Shown piece after piece: positions 1 to 5,834 of a stretch of DNA of 8,098 bases. The position numbers and the translations under genes are program-made. Below the pieces are notes generated by a model. The model was not told the DNA's origin. It saw only the letters and a list, made by a program, of their open reading frames with translations, and did no database searches. The stretch covers positions 1 through 8,098 of the forward strand of contig CAMENQ010000092.1 of NCBI GenBank assembly GCA_945928585.1, given 5' to 3'. The DNA comes from an uncultured Roseburia sp. Its GTDB lineage: Bacteria > Bacillota > Clostridia > Lachnospirales > Lachnospiraceae. Every line of letters starts with the position of its first letter. Position 1 is the stretch's first letter.

Positions 1-2
1 AT

Positions 3-191
3 GGAGAAAAAGCACACAGCTATTATTTCGGAAAAGATGCATATGAGGCTATGATTAAGAACAGTAAGTATGCTGCAAATAAGGAACTTCTTACTATTCC
101 TGATGCAGTTCATACAGATCTCTATGACAACCTGAATGTAATTCCTTTCGATAAGATGCAGAAATTTTTTGAAGAGAACGGAGTGTGTTAA
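3..191 (+). CDS. Alpha/beta hydrolase, C-terminal fragment (runs off left edge)
   Basis: An open frame enters from the left edge and ends with TAA at 189-191; about 62 C-terminal residues are visible. The pattern SYYFGKDAY, then KELLTIPDAVHTDLYD, then IPFDKMQKFF is characteristic of the end of alpha/beta hydrolases of the dienelactone-hydrolase/YcjY-like type. The His in DAVHTDLYD is expected to be the catalytic-triad histidine; the nucleophile and acid lie outside the window. The substrate cannot be told. A flavin reductase start codon follows only two bases after the stop, so the two were probably co-transcribed. The ATG at base 1 is in another frame and closes quickly, so it is not a gene start. 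I am fairly sure of the family and not of the function. Confidence 0.7.
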   Translation, partial: GEKAHSYYFGKDAYEAMIKNSKYAANKELLTIPDAVHTDLYDNLNVIPFDKMQKFFEENGVC

Positions 192-193
192 TT

Positions 194-310
194 ATGGCAA
201 AGAAAGTATTGATTATTTCAACAAGTCTACGAGGTGGCAGCAATTCAGATATCCTTGCAAGGGAATGTGAGAGGGGTGCTCCATTTTATACTTCCAATGA
301 TACACAATAA
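194..310 (+). pseudogene. NAD(P)H-dependent FMN reductase / flavodoxin-fold protein, truncated after about 29 codons
   Basis: The frame begins MAKKVLIISTSLRGGSNSD and continues LARECERGA. This is the first beta strand and FMN-phosphate-binding loop (STSLRGGSNS) of the NADPH-dependent FMN reductase / iron-sulfur flavoprotein family. Family members are usually about 180-210 residues, but here the frame stops after 38. The last nine residues (from PFYTSN) do not resemble the family, so a deletion junction probably lies near base 280. The remaining product lacks most of the flavodoxin fold and cannot be functional. The gene follows the alpha/beta hydrolase by two bases and was probably its operon partner. 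Family assignment of the N-terminus is confident; the junction position is an inference. Confidence 0.75.
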
Positions 311-392
311 ATCAGATATGATTACAAATCAAGATTTCACGCAAGAGTTTTTGGATAGTCTAAGAATTAGCTCAATTATCCTCTTAGATTAA
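297..392 (+). other. Short reading frame of unknown origin after the truncated flavin reductase
   Basis: A frame different from that of the flavin reductase is open from the TGA at 267 to a TAA at 390-392. From the ATG at 297 it gives 31 residues, including MIHNKSDMITNQDF and then FLDSLRISSIILLD. It has no clear Shine-Dalgarno sequence. It may be the tail of a gene joined to the flavin reductase stub by a deletion, or simply chance. I do not recognise a family. Its stop codon sits inside the loop of the inverted repeat at 377-422. Confidence 0.2.
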
Positions 393-422
393 TATTTTTT
401 CAAATATCAATCTAAGAGGATA
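377..422. terminator. Perfect 14-bp inverted repeat, possible bidirectional terminator
   Basis: The arms TATCCTCTTAGATT (377-390) and AATCTAAGAGGATA (409-422) are perfectly complementary around an 18-base A+T-rich loop. Inside the loop, 392-396 can pair with 403-407, extending the stem after a bulge. It lies between the rightward remnants at the left edge and the 3' end of the leftward pepF gene, the usual place for a shared terminator. However, neither strand has an immediate T-run after the stem; a T6 tract occurs only at 434-439 on the plus strand. It could therefore be another kind of repeat. Confidence 0.4.
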
Positions 423-508
423 TAAATACATATATTTTTTACACGAATCGAAAATTGGTATCAGCTGACAGTCATTTTGTACTAATAAATTTATAAGTAT
501 TAATAAAT

Positions 509-2311
509 TTACTCCTCCAACAGCTTCTCCATCTCATCAATAATTTCCCCAAACACACTAAGTGCATCCTCAATAGGCTTAGCAGTAGACAAATCCACGC
601 CTGCTATCTTAAGCAGCTCTACAGGAGAATCTGAGCAGCCGCTCTTAAGGAAATTCTTATATCTTTCTACGGCAGGAGCCCCTTCCTTAAGAATGTTCTT
701 TGCTATAGCTACAGATGCTGAAAATGATGTAGCATACTGATAAACATAGAAATTGTAATAAAAATGAGGAATTCTTGCCCATTCATATGCAATCTCGTCA
801 TCTGAAACCATATCATCGCCATAATACTTTTTATTTAACTCATAATAAAGCTTACTTAATGAATCGGCAGTAAGAGTTTCGCCTGCTTCCTGCATAGCGT
901 TTGTACGCATTTCAAATTCGGCAAACTGTGTCTGGCGGTAAACAGTTCCCTTAAAGCTGTCCATATAATGATTAAGAAGATAAGCTCTCTCTTTCTTATC
1001 AGTAGTATTCTTTAACAGATATTCCATAAGAAGAATTTCATTACATGTAGAAGCTACCTCAGCCACAAAAATTTTATACTGTGAATATATATATGGCTGG
1101 TTGCTGTTTGAATAATATGAATGAATGGCATGGCCCATCTCATGAGCCAGAGTAAACATATTATCCAGTGTATTGTTATAGTTTAAAAGAACGTAAGGAT
1201 GAGTGCCGTATGCACCGGCTGAATAAGCACCGCTTGTCTTTCCCACATTTTCATAAACATCTATCCATCTGTTGTTAAAGCCTTCCTTAAGAATGTCAAG
1301 ATAATCTTCTCCAAGTGGAGCTAAAGCCTTAAGAACAGTATCCTTTGCCTCATCGAAGGAAATCTCCTTTGCTACATCGGCAATCATAGGAGTATATATA
1401 TCATACATATGAAGCTCTGAAAGTCCCAGACATTTCTTTCTGAGGGATACATAGCGGTGAAGCTTGTCCAGATTGTTATTTACCGTATCTACAAGATTTT
1501 TATAAATCTGTGGTGATACATTATTTTCATCTACGGCAGCTTCAAGAGTGTTGTTGTATTTACGGGCCTTTGCGTAAAAAATAAGCTGGTTTACCTGTCC
1601 TTTATAAAGGCTGGCGCTTGTGTTTATAAACTGCTTGTATACAGAGTAAAGGCCTTTAAAAGCATCCTCTCTTACACGTCTGTCAGAAGACTCAAGAAAA
1701 CGTATATATCTGCCGTGAGTTATACGAACCTTTTCACCGTTTTCATCGGTTATCTCAGGAAAAACAAGATCAGCATCATTAAATATTGAATTTGTATCAG
1801 CAGCAGTCTGGCTCATTTCGGCAGACATAGCTAAAAGCTTTTCTATTTCAGCGGAAAGGCTGTGTGCTTTCGTTCTCTGAATTTCTTCTATATATTTTCT
1901 GTAAAGCTCAAGCTCAGGAAGTTTCTTAAAATATCCTTCCAAAATACCGGTGTCAGTAGCTAAAATCTCAGGCTTTATAAAAGATGTTTTGCTGCATACA
2001 TCTGTGTAAAGAGAAAAAATTCTTCCTGCCATAGCCTGATGAGTATTATTGCTCTGGTCTTCATCAAAGAGTCTCTTTGCATAATTATATGCAAGCTCTA
2101 TTTTCTCTCCGATTTTTGAATCGTTTTCAAGAACGTTTAAAAGATTTTGTGCGCATGCAGTAGTTTTTCCTTCGTATGAGACAATAACCTCAGCAATCTC
2201 AGATATCTTTTTAAGGTCGGCCTCCCAGGCTTCTACTGTTTCGTACATATCTGCAAGGTTCCATGTATCTTCAATGTTTACCTCACTTCTTTTTGGTAAT
2301 TCATTTGCCAT
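509..2311 (-). CDS. pepF: Oligoendopeptidase F (M3B family zinc metallopeptidase)
   Basis: A cytoplasmic zinc peptidase that cleaves short oligopeptides, 600 residues, the usual length for PepF. The zinc motif HEMGH (about residues 390-394) sits in FTLAHEMGHAIHSYY, and the third ligand is probably the Glu of AEVASTCNE about 28 residues downstream (near 418). The N-terminus MANELPKRSEVNIEDTW is typical, as is the KTSGAYSAGAYGTHPYVLLN segment before the active site. An upstream in-frame ATG at 2323 would add four residues, but GGAGG (complement of 2317-2321) lies between the two ATGs, five bases before the one at 2311, so I chose 2311. The gene stands alone, divergent from the esterase gene, with its own promoter at 2371-2399. 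No signal peptide or membrane segment is seen, and nothing is missing. High confidence. Confidence 0.95.
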   Translation of the reverse strand: MANELPKRSEVNIEDTWNLADMYETVEAWEADLKKISEIAEVIVSYEGKTTACAQNLLNVLENDSKIGEKIELAYNYAKRLFDEDQSNNTHQAMAGRIFSLYTDVCSKTSFIKPEILATDTGILEGYFKKLPELELYRKYIEEIQRTKAHSLSAEIEKLLAMSAEMSQTAADTNSIFNDADLVFPEITDENGEKVRITHGRYIRFLESSDRRVREDAFKGLYSVYKQFINTSASLYKGQVNQLIFYAKARKYNNTLEAAVDENNVSPQIYKNLVDTVNNNLDKLHRYVSLRKKCLGLSELHMYDIYTPMIADVAKEISFDEAKDTVLKALAPLGEDYLDILKEGFNNRWIDVYENVGKTSGAYSAGAYGTHPYVLLNYNNTLDNMFTLAHEMGHAIHSYYSNSNQPYIYSQYKIFVAEVASTCNEILLMEYLLKNTTDKKERAYLLNHYMDSFKGTVYRQTQFAEFEMRTNAMQEAGETLTADSLSKLYYELNKKYYGDDMVSDDEIAYEWARIPHFYYNFYVYQYATSFSASVAIAKNILKEGAPAVERYKNFLKSGCSDSPVELLKIAGVDLSTAKPIEDALSVFGEIIDEMEKLLEE

Positions 2312-2370
2312 AATATCCTCCATTTCCGCAGTCTGAGCCCAATGTGGTCAGGCTGTATATATAATGTATA

Positions 2371-2399
2371 ATTTTAGCTTTAAAACTACAGTTTGTAAA
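2371..2399 (-). promoter_or_regulatory. Predicted sigma-70-type promoter for pepF
   Basis: On the minus strand TTTACA (2399-2394) and TAAAAT (2376-2371) are separated by exactly 17 bases, each matching the consensus at five of six positions. Transcription would start near 2364, giving a leader of about 50 bases before the pepF start. Further TATA-like sequences lie just downstream, so the exact -10 is uncertain. Confidence 0.55.
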
Positions 2400-2408
2400 T
2401 AGAAATAT

Positions 2409-2438
2409 AATGGTTATAGTTTTTTTTTATAACCCATT
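2409..2438. repeat. A+T-rich inverted repeat between divergent promoters
   Basis: AATGGTTATA (2409-2418) pairs with TATAACCCATT (2428-2438) with one bulged base, around a T-rich loop. It lies between the pepF promoter and the esterase promoter. It could be an operator or a weak hairpin; no regulator is suggested by the sequence. Confidence 0.25.
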
Positions 2439-2452
2439 CAAAGATACATATA

Positions 2453-2482
2453 TTAGCAGATAAAACAAAAATAAACTATAAT
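2453..2482 (+). promoter_or_regulatory. Predicted promoter for the SGNH hydrolase gene
   Basis: A perfect TATAAT (2477-2482) has TTAGCA (2453-2458, four of six matches) 18 bases upstream. Transcription would start near 2490, giving a leader of about 105 bases before the ATG at 2594. That leader includes the paired repeats at 2525-2577. Confidence 0.45.
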
Positions 2483-2524
2483 GCATATTAATGGCACCTT
2501 ATTTTTCCAACGGCTATTTGTGCC

Positions 2525-2577
2525 GGAGCGTCACAAAGCAGCCATAATGGCAGATGAAAATTTGAGATAAACGCTCC
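2525..2577 (+). repeat. Leader inverted repeat upstream of the SGNH hydrolase gene
   Basis: GGAGCGT (2525-2531) is perfectly complementary to ACGCTCC (2571-2577), with 39 bases between them that include the near-palindrome GCCATAATGGC (2541-2551). In the mRNA this could form a branched hairpin ending just before the GGGAG ribosome binding site (2583-2587). I recognise no known riboswitch here. A stable structure would be compatible with either leader control or no function. Confidence 0.3.
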
Positions 2578-2593
2578 AGAATGGGAGATTATT

Positions 2594-3220
2594 ATGAAAC
2601 AGATATTATGCTTTGGAGATTCAAATACATATGGACTGATTCCGGGAACTACAGACAGGTATGACTGGGAGGACAGATGGACAGGAATTGTTGGAAACAG
2701 GCTGTTGGAAAAGGGCTATAGGATAGCAGAGGAAGGCTTATGTGGAAGAACTACCATCTTCGATGACCCTTTGAAGGCGGGAAGGCGTGGAACAGAACTT
2801 CTGCCGTTAATCTTGGAAACTCACAGGCCGGTGGAAGCAGTTGTGTTAATGCTTGGAACAAATGACTGTAAGACCTTTTACGATGCATCTGCACAGGTTA
2901 TTGGCTTAGGAGTGCGAAAACTGCTGGGACAGATAAGAAATGGTGTTCCTGCTGCAAAAATACTGCTGGTTTCACCTATTCACCTTGGAGATGATATATG
3001 GGACGGCTATGATTTGGAATTTAATGCAGAGTCCGTTGAAACATCAAAACAGCTGGGAAAGGTGTATGAAGCTATTGCAAAAGAAGAAAATATTTCTTAT
3101 CTTGCAGCATCTGACTATGCACCTCCGTCAATGGCAGACAGGGAGCATCTGGATAAGGAAGGACATAAAGCGTTAGCACAGGCAATATGGAGCGGACTTC
3201 AACAGATTGTACAGCTTTAG
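2594..3220 (+). CDS. SGNH/GDSL-family hydrolase (arylesterase/acyltransferase-like)
   Basis: 208 residues, the usual length for the single-domain SGNH hydrolases related to the Mycobacterium smegmatis acyltransferase/arylesterase. Block I is ILCFGDSNTYG with the nucleophile Ser10. The block II glycine region is EEGLCGRTT (46-54), block III is LGTNDCK (87-93, Asn90 oxyanion), and block V is ADREHLD, giving Asp182 and His185 as the rest of the triad. The family hydrolyses short-chain esters and can transfer acyl groups; the physiological substrate is not evident. No signal peptide is present, so it acts in the cytoplasm. GGGAG at 2583-2587 lies six bases before the ATG. It appears monocistronic, with its own promoter; no clear terminator follows before cysE. 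Family is certain, substrate unknown. Confidence 0.9.
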   Translation: MKQILCFGDSNTYGLIPGTTDRYDWEDRWTGIVGNRLLEKGYRIAEEGLCGRTTIFDDPLKAGRRGTELLPLILETHRPVEAVVLMLGTNDCKTFYDASAQVIGLGVRKLLGQIRNGVPAAKILLVSPIHLGDDIWDGYDLEFNAESVETSKQLGKVYEAIAKEENISYLAASDYAPPSMADREHLDKEGHKALAQAIWSGLQQIVQL

Positions 3221-3301
3221 GCCTGTATTATTTTAATAAATATAACCTACAAAAACGATATGCAAACTGGGAAAAACTGTGGTATGATAATTGGAGGAAA
3301 T

Positions 3302-3529
3302 ATGAGTCAGGATATAAAAAGTAAAATATCTGCTGCTGCAGAAAAATTGGAAAGCAACTATAAAAGTCAGGGAATTTTTGAGAAAGGAATAGGAGAAAAA
3401 CTGCCAAACAGAGCAGAGATTATTGAGATTATAAATGAAACAAGACGTATTATCTTTCCGGGCTATTTCGGAAATGAAAATACAGTGTATTGCCGCAACA
3501 TTTCCATTAAAGGACAGACTCGTATTTAA
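3302..3529 (+). pseudogene. cysE: Serine O-acetyltransferase, N-terminal fragment only
   Basis: The frame opens at ATG 3302 behind GGAGG (3293-3297). A longer reading from 3260 lacks a ribosome binding site. The first 57 or so residues, with KLPNRAEIIEIINETRRIIFPGYFG, match the helical N-terminus of clostridial serine acetyltransferase, which makes O-acetylserine for cysteine synthesis. The family is around 300 residues in this lineage, but this frame stops after 75. The hexapeptide left-handed beta-helix with the active site is entirely missing. The last 15 or so residues are out-of-frame sequence from a nitrogenase-like gene (see 3483-3593), so the gene was broken by a deletion near 3480-3490. 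A TG-extended TATGAT (3283-3288) is a promoter-like motif but lies very close to the start. Confident on identity and on the gene being broken. Confidence 0.75.
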
Positions 3530-3593
3530 CCGTGGTTATGCAGGCTACAGAGGAAGTCTGTCATTGACGGAGGATTTATACGATAATCTATAA
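3483..3593 (+). pseudogene. Nitrogenase component 1-like protein, C-terminal remnant
   Basis: In the +3 frame, overlapping the end of the cysE stub, there is an open stretch reading CIAATFPLKDRLVFNRGYAG and then YRGSLSLTEDLYDNL before the TAA at 3591-3593. FPLKDR followed by RGYAGYRGSL and LTEDLYD is the C-terminal pattern of nitrogenase component 1 subunits (NifD/NifK/NifE/NifN-like), where the sequence runs FP..DR then GY.G.L.L..D. Only about 35 residues remain, and the P-cluster and cofactor regions are absent. There is no start codon or ribosome binding site for this frame. It is joined directly to the cysE N-terminus, so roughly 200 residues of cysE and most of this gene, plus anything between them, must be gone. 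Assignment rests on a short match and is moderately confident. Confidence 0.55.
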
Positions 3594-3660
3594 TAATCAT
3601 AAGCAAAGCAAAGTTTAAAATTATGCTTTAAAATAAAAAGAATAAAGGAGATTAAATATA

Positions 3661-3927
3661 CCTTTTGAGGGTGTTCCGGCAGAACGTGTGCCTGTTACTA
3701 TGGATTTAAATATTTATGATGAAAAGATAGAAGTGGAGACTAAGGATGCTTATAAGGCAGCAAGAGAAGTCGCAAGAATAGACGGTATACTTATCGGAAC
3801 ATCTTCAGGGGCAGCACTTTTTGCAGCAACAGAGCTTGCGAAAAGACCGGAAAACAAAGATAAAAAAATCGTGGTCATATTCCCTGATACCGGACTTCGT
3901 TATCTTTCCACAAATCTGTTTGAATAA
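3661..3927 (+). pseudogene. cysK: Cysteine synthase, C-terminal third without a start codon
   Basis: The frame contains MDLNIYDEKIEVETKDAY, then ILIGTSSGAALFAATELAKR and VVIFPDTGLRYLST. This is the C-terminus of O-acetylserine sulfhydrylase, which uses PLP to turn O-acetylserine and sulfide into cysteine. GTSSGAA matches the conserved C-terminal glycine/serine-rich segment of the family. The N-terminal two thirds, including the PLP-binding lysine, are missing (about 89 of roughly 305 residues remain). A Shine-Dalgarno AAGGAG at 3645-3650 survives, but the triplet seven bases downstream is ATA (3658-3660), in frame, where the ATG should be. The only later starts are GTG 3688 and ATG 3700, without ribosome binding sites. 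The first residues (PFEGVPAER) do not look like CysK and may come from the junction. Followed 15 bases later by the next stub. Confidence 0.75.
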
Positions 3928-3942
3928 AAGGGAGGCAGAAAA

Positions 3943-4512
3943 ATGGCATTAAATTTAAATAACTCTAATGTAGCAACAAGAGAAAACCGTATCGGCTCAA
4001 TTACAGGCTACATTGGCTCACTAAGTGATTTGGCAAAGCAAAGTGAATGTGGAACCCTAAAGGGCTGTTCACGCTGCTTTTCACAGTCAAGTACATGTCT
4101 TTCAAGCTGTGCATTAGGTCAGTTGTCAGCCATTCGTGATGTGGCGATTATACATCACGGACCGGCAGGATGTTCTGTGGCAAGTGCCGGAACATATTAT
4201 CTTGATAAAGTTATGGCAAAAAAGCGTGGTGTAACAAATAATACAGTATATGTGGGAACCGACATGAATGAAAACGATACAATTTTCGGTTCAACTGAAA
4301 GTCTTAGAAAAATTATTCTTGAGGTAAATAAAAGATATTCTCCGAAGGCTATTTTTGTAACAAGTTCCTGTGCCACCGGAATTATAGGTGAGGACATTGA
4401 CAGTATAGTAGATGAAGTAAAAGAAGAAATATCTGTTCCTATTGTAGCAGTACATTGTGAGGGATTTAGCAGACGAAAAAGGATACCGTCTGGCAGAAAA
4501 AAGAAAATATGA
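3943..4512 (+). pseudogene. Nitrogenase component 1-like protein, N-terminal half
   Basis: The ATG follows GGGAGG (3930-3935). The first 175 or so residues match the N-terminal domain of nitrogenase component 1-type oxidoreductases: CLSSCALGQLSAIRDVAIIH, HHGPAGC (Cys77), and TSSCATGIIGEDI (Cys143). With Cys56 these line up with the three NifD cysteines that bind the P-cluster, so the ancestor probably carried an iron-sulfur cluster. A further CxxC (Cys42, Cys45) precedes them. After AVHCEGF the frame turns into the basic run SRRKRIPSGRKKKI and stops at 189 residues, against about 430-500 in the family. That tail is the NifB-like gene read in the wrong frame, so a deletion junction lies near 4460-4470. 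Classical NifD is unlikely given the cysE/cysK neighbours; a NifD-like reductase subunit is the better description. Confidence 0.75.
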
Positions 4513-4852
4513 GCTGCCTGAAGGGGCATCGTCGGAAAAAATAATAAACGGTGAGAATAAGACAGGAAACGGCTGTGGTTCAGGAGCAGGCTGCAGTGGC
4601 AGCAGTGCATCTTTCGGCTGCGGAACAGATAATACGGGAGGCGGCTGCGGAGAAAATAATGCTGCCGGAGGCTGCGGAACCGGAGGCGGTTGCGGAAGTG
4701 CAGGGGGAACCTTCCCCAAGGTTCAGCTTTTATCAGACTGCAGGTGTATTGTATGTAAAAAAATAGGTTTTAACATACAGAAACAGCTGGAGAAACTGGC
4801 ATTAATAAAAATAACAAAACTGGATATTGAGATAGTGTCAGACAGAATATAA
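4457..4852 (+). pseudogene. NifB/NifX-like cofactor protein, C-terminal fragment with Cys/Gly-rich linker
   Basis: This frame overlaps the end of the nitrogenase-like stub and stays open for 131 codons from a GTG at 4457 that has no ribosome binding site. Residues 4-22 (LADEKGYRLAEKRKYELPEG) and 86-131 (FPKVQLLSDCRCIVCKKIGF, KQLEKLALIKI) resemble the NifX-type dinitrogenase-cofactor domain found at the end of NifB or as separate NifX/NafY proteins. Between them is a Cys/Gly-rich linker with six cysteines spaced 6, 9, 9, 9 and 6 residues apart (C40-C79). C95, C97 and C100 add a second cluster. The radical SAM part, if it existed, is lost. Whether the ancestor was NifB or a stand-alone NifX-like protein cannot be decided. 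The codons show no decay, so the truncation looks recent. Confidence 0.55.
4571..4696 (+). repeat. In-frame GGCTGCGGA-type tandem repeat coding a Cys/Gly linker
   Basis: Copies of a 9-base core GGCTGCGGA (Gly-Cys-Gly) start at 4616, 4643 and 4670, exactly 27 bases apart. Diverged copies start at 4571, 4589 and 4688, 18 bases from their neighbours. All are in the frame of the NifB/NifX-like fragment. The local base composition is much richer in G+C than the surroundings. Slippage or unequal crossing over would change the linker length without a frameshift. Confidence 0.7.
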
Positions 4853-4860
4853 AATAAGTC

Positions 4861-4889
4861 ATACGCAGAAAAAATTATATTATGCGTAT
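4861..4889 (+). terminator. Weak hairpin after the NifB/NifX-like fragment
   Basis: ATACGCA (4861-4867) pairs with TGCGTAT (4883-4889) around a 15-base A+T-rich loop, starting eight bases after the stop codon at 4850-4852. No T-run follows, so it is at best a poor intrinsic terminator, and read-through into pdxS is possible. I saw no convincing -35/-10 pair for pdxS in 4853-4958. Confidence 0.25.
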
Positions 4890-4958
4890 AAGCCTGTGTC
4901 TGAGTGCACCTGACATATGGCAGCCATTGAATATGTAAAGAAATGAGGATTAAATATT

Positions 4959-5834
4959 ATGGAAGAAAATCGTTATGAATTAAACAAGAATCTGGCACAG
5001 ATGTTAAAGGGCGGCGTTATTATGGATGTTACAACACCTGAACAGGCACGTATAGCACAGGAAGCAGGAGCATGTGCGGTAATGGCACTTGAAAGAATAC
5101 CTGCTGATATAAGGGCAGCAGGCGGAGTTTCAAGAATGAGTGACCCTAAAATGATTAAAGGTATTCAGGAGGCAGTTTCCATTCCTGTTATGGCAAAGTG
5201 CAGAATAGGACATTTTGTGGAAGCACAGATTCTTGAGGCTATTGAAATTGATTATATAGATGAAAGCGAAGTACTTTCACCTGCAGATGATGTATATCAC
5301 ATTGACAAAACAAAATTTAAGGTTCCTTTTGTCTGCGGTGCAAAGGATTTGGGAGAGGCTTTAAGACGTATTTCAGAAGGTGCGTCTATGATTCGTACAA
5401 AGGGAGAACCGGGAACAGGTGATGTAATACAGGCAGTGAGACATATGCGTGCTATGAACTCGGAAATCAGAAGAATACAGAGCCTTACAGAGGATGAATT
5501 ATATGAGGCTGCAAAGAAATTACAGGTTTCATATGACTTAGTAAAGTATGTACATGAAAACGGAAAGCTGCCTGTAGTTAATTTCGCAGCAGGAGGAGTT
5601 GCAACTCCGGCAGATGCAGCACTTATGATGCAGCTTGGAGCAGAAGGCGTATTTGTAGGTTCAGGAATATTCAAATCAGGAAATCCTAAAAAGCGTGCAG
5701 CTTCCATTGTACAGGCTGTAACAAATTATACAGATGCAAAGCTTATTGCAGAGCTTTCAGAAGATTTAGGCGAGGCAATGGTAGGAATTAACGAATCAGA
5801 AATTGCACTGCTTATGGCTGAAAGGGGAAAATAA
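4959..5834 (+). CDS. pdxS: Pyridoxal 5'-phosphate synthase, lyase subunit PdxS
   Basis: 291 residues, the normal length. PdxS forms PLP from ribose 5-phosphate, glyceraldehyde 3-phosphate and ammonia delivered by PdxT; it assembles as a dodecamer of TIM barrels in the cytoplasm. The signature is complete: [16 protein letters not shown] near the N-terminus (Asp23), [19 protein letters not shown], the first catalytic lysine Lys80 in [10 protein letters not shown], and the second Lys148 in [26 protein letters not shown] and [11 protein letters not shown] form the phosphate-binding end of the barrel. GAGG (4945-4948) lies ten bases before the ATG. A nine-codon frame (4917-4946) ends on this Shine-Dalgarno sequence but has no ribosome binding site of its own. 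pdxT follows directly. PLP made here would serve cysteine synthase, whose broken gene lies just upstream. High confidence. Confidence 0.97.
   Translation: MEENRYELNKNLAQMLKGGVIMDVTTPEQARIAQEAGACAVMALERIPADIRAAGGVSRMSDPKMIKGIQEAVSIPVMAKCRIGHFVEAQILEAIEIDYIDESEVLSPADDVYHIDKTKFKVPFVCGAKDLGEALRRISEGASMIRTKGEPGTGDVIQAVRHMRAMNSEIRRIQSLTEDELYEAAKKLQVSYDLVKYVHENGKLPVVNFAAGGVATPADAALMMQLGAEGVFVGSGIFKSGNPKKRAASIVQAVTNYTDAKLIAELSEDLGEAMVGINESEIALLMAERGK

Noticed and set aside
484..511. Direct repeat of AATAAATTTA at 484-493 and 502-511 as an attachment site
   Set aside because: Pure A+T low-complexity sequence, no integrase or element between the copies, and the second copy runs into the pepF stop codon.
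2312..2323. Longer pepF start at 2323 adding MEDI to the N-terminus
   Set aside because: The GGAGG ribosome binding site lies inside this extension, five bases before the ATG at 2311, so the shorter form is the likely start.
3260..3301. Upstream start at 3260 for the cysE fragment
   Set aside because: No ribosome binding site there, while GGAGG precedes ATG 3302; the extra residues do not resemble serine acetyltransferase.
4197..4719. Two minus-strand frames (137 and 142 codons) opposite the nitrogenase-like and NifB/NifX-like fragments
   Set aside because: Their composition (runs of Pro-Gln-Pro and Ser/Leu) mirrors the Gly/Cys-rich plus strand; no ribosome binding site or family resemblance.
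4917..4946. Nine-codon frame MAAIEYVKK ending on the pdxS ribosome binding site, as a leader peptide
   Set aside because: No ribosome binding site of its own and no associated terminator/antiterminator structure; it is closed upstream by a TGA at 4911-4913.
5297..5707. Minus-strand frame opposite pdxS
   Set aside because: Shadow of a highly conserved plus-strand gene; no ribosome binding site and no recognisable protein.
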